DNA of 64,000 bases from Pagrus major (lineage: Eukaryota > Chordata > Actinopteri > Spariformes > Sparidae). Shown here piece after piece: positions 59,501-64,000 of this stretch (positions are counted from its first letter, which is position 1; the number at the start of each line of letters is the position of its first letter). The notes beneath the pieces are model-generated. The model was not told where the DNA came from and made no database searches. It was given only the letters and a program-made list of their open reading frames with translations. The position numbers and the translations under genes are program-made. The DNA lies in assembly GCF_040436345.1 (NCBI RefSeq), contig NC_133236.1, positions 12,702,443 through 12,766,442 on the forward strand, read 5' to 3'.

Positions 59501-61221
59501 AACTAACTGACTATCAGACAGCAAACCGACCATCTGTTACGAATAATAACTATGGACAGGACAAAAAAGAGGAGGAGGATATAGCACAAGGAAAATTATT
59601 TTTTTGTGGCGTGTGTAACACACAATACATAAATATCGTAATATCATGTAAATAATCCAGATCATCTTAAAGGTGCAGTATGTAAGGATTTTAGTTGAAT
59701 GAAAGTTATAAAAAAGATTATGAACTGAATGTGAAGAAAAAACTGTTTTCTTGAACACACAACTATACATTCGGCTCAATAAATGCTCCTCAACTATTAT
59801 CAACCACTTTGTTTTGCAACTGCAAAACGTTCTGCAGAGTTTTCAACTCAACAAGCCTTTTGACCCTTAGTCTGTCTGAGCTTCGCAGGCTGTCCTCTGA
59901 GCTCCACAGTGTGGAAACTTCACATCTCAAACTTCCGTCTTTTCCTCGGAGAGGCGGCACCATGCAGTGAGAGAAGGGTAGATGGCACGCGTGGCGAGTT
60001 AGAGCGTCAGGAGAGCAAAGATCATGAATCACATCGTCATCCACACTGACACAATGGCTTGTTTGGGGGTTAGTCCTGCTGGCCGTGCAGCGGATTGGGA
60101 TGCGAGGCGAGCAGGGAGGGGTTTGTCAGGTTCAGAGTGTTGTTTTAGGGTTTTGCACTGAGGGTATTTGGGAGTGAGTTACTGGGAGATCCTGAAGGGA
60201 AACAGACTGAGAAGGTTAGCATGGAGAGCGTGAAGAGGCCCAGGATTGATAGAGAGTGACGGAGGGAGGGAGAGGTCCAGGGAAGAGGAGGGGGCGGCAG
60301 GACAAACCTTGAGGTACTGGCCGAGGCGGGGGGTCATTAGGATCCAGGTCAAGGGACAAAGGGATCAGAGGGGTAAAGAGTGACATACTAACATTAGGAA
60401 CAGAAAAGGATGTAGCATGTAAAAATATATGTTCATTTCCATTATTCTGTTTTTTAAAAGTGCCTTCTTTTTTTGGCAGTGTAAGTGGTTCTGTGCATCC
60501 TTTACCTTCTTGAGTTTCTTGGTCTTGGCTTCGACTTCCTGCTGCAGAGAAGTGAAAGTCTCTCTCAGCTCCAGAGTCTCTTCGTCCTGCACCAACATCT
60601 GCTGCTGAATCTCCCTCTCGCTACACGTCTGAAAATATTCATCAAAATGTCACCTTTCGGTTCAACAGCATCTCCTTGCATCGCTTGTGGTCATTTAACC
60701 GTATGTATTTTGCAGGTCAACCTTAACTCTTAAGGTCTGTTGATGGTTGAAAACTGCACCTGAACTTCAGTATTTTCAGTATTTCATGCTGCAGTTAAAT
60801 GTCTCTTCTCCAGTTTCCACTTACTTAGTTGCTAAACATTTATTAATCTTAAAGTAGGCTGCATAAGTGCAGCTGTATCATGTAGGGAAAAATAAGCTTA
60901 AATATAATAAAAGTAAAAGTAGATTTCTTCAATATCAAACTCAATATTAAAGGAACAGGAGTAAAAGCAAACAAACATCCTTCTCCACTGGTTCAACTAA
61001 CCATTACCTTTTAGGAGTATCTAACAGTAAAATTACTGCAGATTACTGTGATAAAAGAAGAAAAAGAAACTCTGTGCCAGCTATATCTCTAACACACACT
61101 GACACACACGCAGGTTTACCTGGTCAGCGATCTCCTGCCTCTTCATCTCCAGCATCTTCTGCTGCTCATTGGTGTGATCCATGATGTTCTTTCCACCAAC
61201 CAGCAGCTTGCTCTCCATCGC
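53461..61221 (-). CDS. kif3c: Kinesin-2 subunit KIF3C, C-terminal part (7 exons)
   Basis: KIF3C is a kinesin-2 motor subunit that pairs with KIF3A for plus-end-directed microtubule transport, mainly in neurons. Seven exons join in frame to the last 267 or so residues: end of the coiled-coil stalk ([20 protein letters not shown], then [14 protein letters not shown]), the [20 protein letters not shown] neck of the tail, and the tail with [27 protein letters not shown] and VRKSRSWCQ, ending at TAA 53461. These segments are close to KIF3C and differ from KIF3A and KIF3B. Exons: 61120-61221, 60506-60628, 58528-58646, 57014-57130, 56652-56760, 54930-55075, 53461-53548. The motor domain and first stalk part lie beyond the right edge. 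The intron between the 56652 and 54930 exons contains a nested transposon. Confidence 0.93.
54090..54446 (+). repeat. Dispersed teleost repeat
   Basis: From acctccaccaaggaggtt to ctgagtgccattctagtt, including caggattacacaaaaactac and tggtgtggatctgga. I recognise this text as a common fish dispersed repeat. It contains a spurious 71-codon frame. Confidence 0.6.
54930..55075 (-). CDS. kif3c: kif3c exon, tail variable region
   Basis: [20 protein letters not shown], a variable Ser/Asn-rich part, then DRGVRKSRS. It is shorter than the human region between ENIMFLELD and VRKSRSW. The Trp codon is split with the last exon. Confidence 0.92.
55173..55745 (+). mobile_element. DNA transposon fragment, copy A, with transposase N-terminus
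   Basis: Starts with the terminal repeat CTACGGAAGCCCTAAA. From an ATG at 55276 it encodes [20 protein letters not shown] to [20 protein letters not shown], which from memory matches the N-terminus of integrase-like proteins found in many fish genomes. The catalytic core is missing; the frame runs into sub-terminal repeats built from palindromic tctcgagatctcgag. The right terminal repeat is lost. Confidence 0.7.
55854..55922. repeat. Duplicated kif3c intron segment between transposon copies
   Basis: This stretch repeats 55105-55172 (aaaggtgtttcatgcattac through gcgttgttagcttt) with few differences. Both copies run directly into the CTACGGAAG terminal repeat. An extra CTACGGAAGCCC fragment precedes it at 55839. 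Confidence 0.8.
55923..56573 (-). mobile_element. DNA transposon, copy B, long inverted ends
   Basis: Perfect 19-bp terminal inverted repeats (CTACGGAAGCCCTAAAGGG at 55923-55941 and its complement at 56555-56573) sit inside arms of about 205 bp that are inverted copies of each other, rich in palindromic tctcgagatctcgag. Between them is an inverted fragment of the same transposase N-terminus. A CTTT flanks both sides and may be the target duplication. No catalytic part, so non-autonomous. Confidence 0.8.
56652..56760 (-). CDS. kif3c: kif3c exon, tail middle
   Basis: [20 protein letters not shown] then [16 protein letters not shown], basic and close to human KIF3C. Donor GTAAGT at phase 0. Confidence 0.94.
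57014..57130 (-). CDS. kif3c: kif3c exon, tail start
   Basis: [20 protein letters not shown] then [18 protein letters not shown], a KIF3C signature (KIF3B has [13 protein letters not shown] and WKLHP). Confidence 0.95.
57774..58050 (+). mobile_element. TTAA-flanked MITE, family A copy 4
   Basis: Left TTAA at 57770-57773 then AGGGACACTATGTGG. The body matches the other copies. The right end runs into an ATT repeat and is lost. It lies in a kif3c intron. Confidence 0.7.
58528..58646 (-). CDS. kif3c: kif3c exon, stalk end
   Basis: [20 protein letters not shown] then [25 protein letters not shown] is the KIF3C form (LFSKLQ in KIF3B). The Lys codon is split with the next exon. Confidence 0.93.
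60506..60628 (-). CDS. kif3c: kif3c exon, stalk coiled coil
   Basis: 41 codons, [20 protein letters not shown] then [20 protein letters not shown] and K. It matches the [20 protein letters not shown] stretch of human KIF3C. Confidence 0.93.
61120..61221 (-). CDS. kif3c: kif3c exon, stalk segment (first in window)
   Basis: 34 codons, phase 0 at both ends: [20 protein letters not shown] then [14 protein letters not shown], nearly identical to human KIF3C. Upstream on the transcript strand lies a long (CA) repeat (61410-61497). Confidence 0.94.
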
Positions 61222-61407
61222 CTGAGAGAAACAAAAGATATTCAGATTAATTTTTATAATCAGGAACCATTCATATTTTAACTGACTGATTCAGTGGTAA
61301 AATTGTAGCTGAAATTAATAATCGAGAAAATGTCTTAACGTTTATGTCAAGGACAACGCTCAAGTTTCTTGAGGTCAAACTGAAGTCATCAGGACATCAG
61401 TTGGATC

Positions 61408-61409
<2 letters not shown>

Positions 61410-61497
<88 letters not shown>
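61410..61497. repeat. Long (GT)n microsatellite in kif3c intron
   Basis: About 43 units, uninterrupted. On the kif3c transcript it is (CA)n, about 190 bases upstream of the exon at 61120-61221. Confidence 0.92.
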
Positions 61498-61734
61498 GTA
61501 GCTGTAGTCAGTGCAGACATTGTGCTGATGAGGCAGACAGATCTGGAAGTGAGCAGATTAACGTCCCCACGATGACACCATGCCACAACAAGCTGAGCTC
61601 GGCTGAAACATTGTCGGGCTTCAGACCTCAGGCATGAATCACATTCAAAAGTAGACTGGAACAAAACGACAGTCTGTGCTTTCATGTCAACCTTCTTGTC
61701 AACTGATGTCTGATGTCTTTGGTTCAGGCTGATA

Positions 61735-62040
61735 TATCCTGGCTGATACTATTCAAAGGATTGCCATGAAATTTTACTCACATATTAACGGCCCTGAGAA
61801 GATGAGACCTGCTGACTTTTCATCTTACTCTACCAGCAGATCACAGTTTTTTATTTTGTGAAATATGGAAACATGAATGAAAATGATGGCACAAATGTCC
61901 TCCAGTGCCATTATGATTTTGACATTTTTGGGCTTTTAGTGAAATGTCTTGACAACAGTGGGAGGGACGCATTTAATCTTGTTCAGACATTCATGTGCCC
62001 ATCAGGATGAATTGTAATAGCTTTGGATATCTCTAAACTT
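61735..62040. repeat. Dispersed teleost repeat
   Basis: Contains aaggattgccatgaaatttt, ttttgggcttttagtgaaat and tgtgcccatcaggatgaatt. A related piece rich in atgttagcatgctaacacg is at 62985-63175, and another is at 48745-48960. Confidence 0.5.
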
Positions 62041-63440
62041 CAAGATGTATCTAATTCTGGAATTTACAACAGGATTATACAGTAGTGTGAAACAAAGTAA
62101 TATATATGGAGTAGTAAACGTCAATGTATGCATTTCTTTGTTTCATTGTATTATGTTTACTAGTCATTCAAGCTGGGTTTGCATGGAGCCCACCCTGCAG
62201 CCACTCTGCCTGTCCGCTCTCTCTAGTCCAGAGACTCAGCTGTGGGCCGAAGGAGGCGGGGTGTTTAAAGGGGAAAGTACAGCTAGAAATCAGCTCACCA
62301 GCGCCAGCAATACAGACATGCCAGCACACATGTATAAATGCTCACTATGGCGTAGGTCACTCGTGTAGGTCACGGCATCAGCTTTTATTATACACCAGAA
62401 GCCAAGCTTGGTGGATGACATGAAAGTCCCAGATTCTACTGTAATGCATTTCATTTTATTGCAACTTAAGTTAAAGCACAAAATTAAGTTGTTTGTCACA
62501 AATCATAAAAGATAAGGAAAGATCATAATAATACCAAACACACTGGCGTGGTACTTCAAAAAACGCACACATGGAACTGTTGACAGGGACACCATTTTGT
62601 GCAGTTTATGCAGCAAGGAGGTTTAGTCCCATCGCAGTACTTCATGCCTGACATATCACCTCCTTTTAAAGTTTAGAATGGGCATTTATTCACTGATTCA
62701 CTCATCTAATAAATACATTCGCACTGAAATATTTTTAAATGTTTATGGTAAATACTGGCATGTGCAATTAATTTCTATTAATCTATCACAAAGCTTGTAA
62801 TTATTTAGAATCATTTTTTTAATTGCTTGACAGCCCTTATATATATAACTGTATTTTATTTGGTGCAACCTTGTAGAAAAAGACCGCTTGCTCCCATTGG
62901 CTCTTCCCTGTTTAAATAAAGTTATTTTGTGAGTTACTTTTTAATTAAATAAATTAGTCAGACATATAAACAAATAAATAAACTTCATCATTAGATCACA
63001 ATTTAAATTTCTCTGATACGTTGATTAATGAACAAATACTTTACAGCTCTACTCTGCTAATCAGCGAATGTTAGCATGCTAACACGCTAAAATAACATGT
63101 TGAACATTGTAAACATCATCACTGTGTTGACATTGTCAGTGTTAACATGTTAGCATACTGAGGTTAACACTTACCCCAAAGTTGTGCCAAAAAAAGCTAT
63201 GGACTTGGGGTTGTTTTTTCTTTTTTTCCCTCTTTCTGTTTACTTCTCAAGAACTAGAGCACTTAATGAAAGAATTTCTACTTATAATTTCTACCTTTTC
63301 AAAATGAAATTCATAAATGTTAAAATATGCGCGTGAACTCTGATGAAGAATCATTATCATTTCATGCCTCAGGTTACAGCGCCTTTGGTTACTGTGGAGA
63401 TTAAAAGTGATGCACAGTGATGCAATCTGTGTGGAAAGTG

Positions 63441-63507
<67 letters not shown>
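63441..63507. repeat. (AC)n microsatellite
   Basis: About 33 uninterrupted units in the kif3c intron. Confidence 0.92.
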
Positions 63508-63512
<5 letters not shown>

Positions 63513-64000
63513 CCTGAGGGCTGAAATCTAAAATGAACATCGAGAAGCAGGAAGAACAAGAGACAAGAATCAGAGAATAGAAGGAGAAAAAATATAAAAA
63601 AGGAGGAGAGGAAGAAAGAAAAATGGGGCCCGAGAAGGGCAAGCAGGGGCCACGGTCATTTTGTATTGGCCACATTCCAGTCTCAGGACTTAACACAAAA
63701 AGACAGTGTGTGTGTCAACTGTGTGCAGCCTATACATTCTTTATTACATGCACAAAAACACACACACACTCAAACTCATACAGAGAGTACAGTGGAGTCC
63801 CTCAGAGAGGATGCGTCTGCAGCAGGTCTGTACAGAAAGCCTCTTTGTTTCGAGCTGTCTTTGTGTTCTCTCAGTGTGTGTGCGTGTACATGTGTGTGTG
63901 TGTGTGTGACTGCCTGCTTTGCTGCTCTTTGTGTTTTGTCATATTCTTTCAGCTTCATTAAAGGGCTGATTCATGTCAGGGTTTCTCTCTCATGCATCCC

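Larger units (their letters stand above)
61222..64000 (-). other. kif3c intron (left part), no exon seen
   Basis: No stalk or motor exon was recognised up to the window edge. Contents: (GT) of about 43 units at 61410-61497, fish dispersed repeats at 61735-62040 and 62985-63175, and (AC) of about 33 units at 63441-63507. Confidence 0.5.

Noticed and set aside
61222..64000. Search for kif3c motor domain or earlier stalk exons
   Set aside because: None recognised; they must lie beyond the right edge.

Overview
The window looks like teleost (ray-finned fish) nuclear DNA. It is AT-rich, has long introns with GT-AG junctions, dense AC/GT microsatellites, many TTAA-flanked and hAT-type non-autonomous transposons, and fish-typical dispersed repeats. 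Three protein genes can be rebuilt by reading splice junctions and translating. The family assignments rest on remembered human and fish proteins; no search was run.

(1) About 2.0-38.4 kb, minus strand: beta-dystrobrevin (dtnb). Nineteen coding exons join in frame from the ATG at 24861 to a stop at 5844, giving about 620 residues: EF-hand-like region, complete ZZ zinc finger, two syntrophin-binding repeats, paired coiled coils, and the short beta-type tail ending NGKDRG. A probable non-coding first exon and CpG-rich promoter lie at about 38.1-38.46 kb. Below the stop codon there is probably one more spliced 3' UTR exon.

(2) 42.17-45.73 kb, plus strand: a two-exon soluble Toll-like receptor 5 (tlr5s). 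It has a signal-peptide exon and one long leucine-rich-repeat exon, and ends before any membrane segment or TIR domain.

(3) 53.46-61.22 kb, minus strand, continuing beyond the right edge: the last seven exons of the kinesin-2 motor subunit kif3c (coiled-coil stalk and tail). The motor domain is outside the window.

Human DTNB, ASXL2 and KIF3C are neighbours in one orientation on 2p23. Here dtnb and kif3c keep that orientation, but no ASXL2-like exon is visible between them and tlr5s sits in the gap. This supports calling the dystrobrevin beta rather than the fish-only gamma form.

The rest is intron and intergenic DNA rich in mobile-element remains: four copies of one TTAA-flanked element family, further TTAA-flanked elements with inverted ends, a clean hAT element with an exact 8-bp target duplication, two LINE 3'-end relics, a nested palindromic transposon in a kif3c intron, and many microsatellites. 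No tRNA, rRNA, CRISPR or known ncRNA gene was recognised, and no new biochemical system was found. The most unusual observations concern splicing: several dtnb acceptors carry GU repeats instead of a pyrimidine tract, one exon sits between complementary UG and CA repeats, and the last coding exon has a tandem NAGNAG acceptor.
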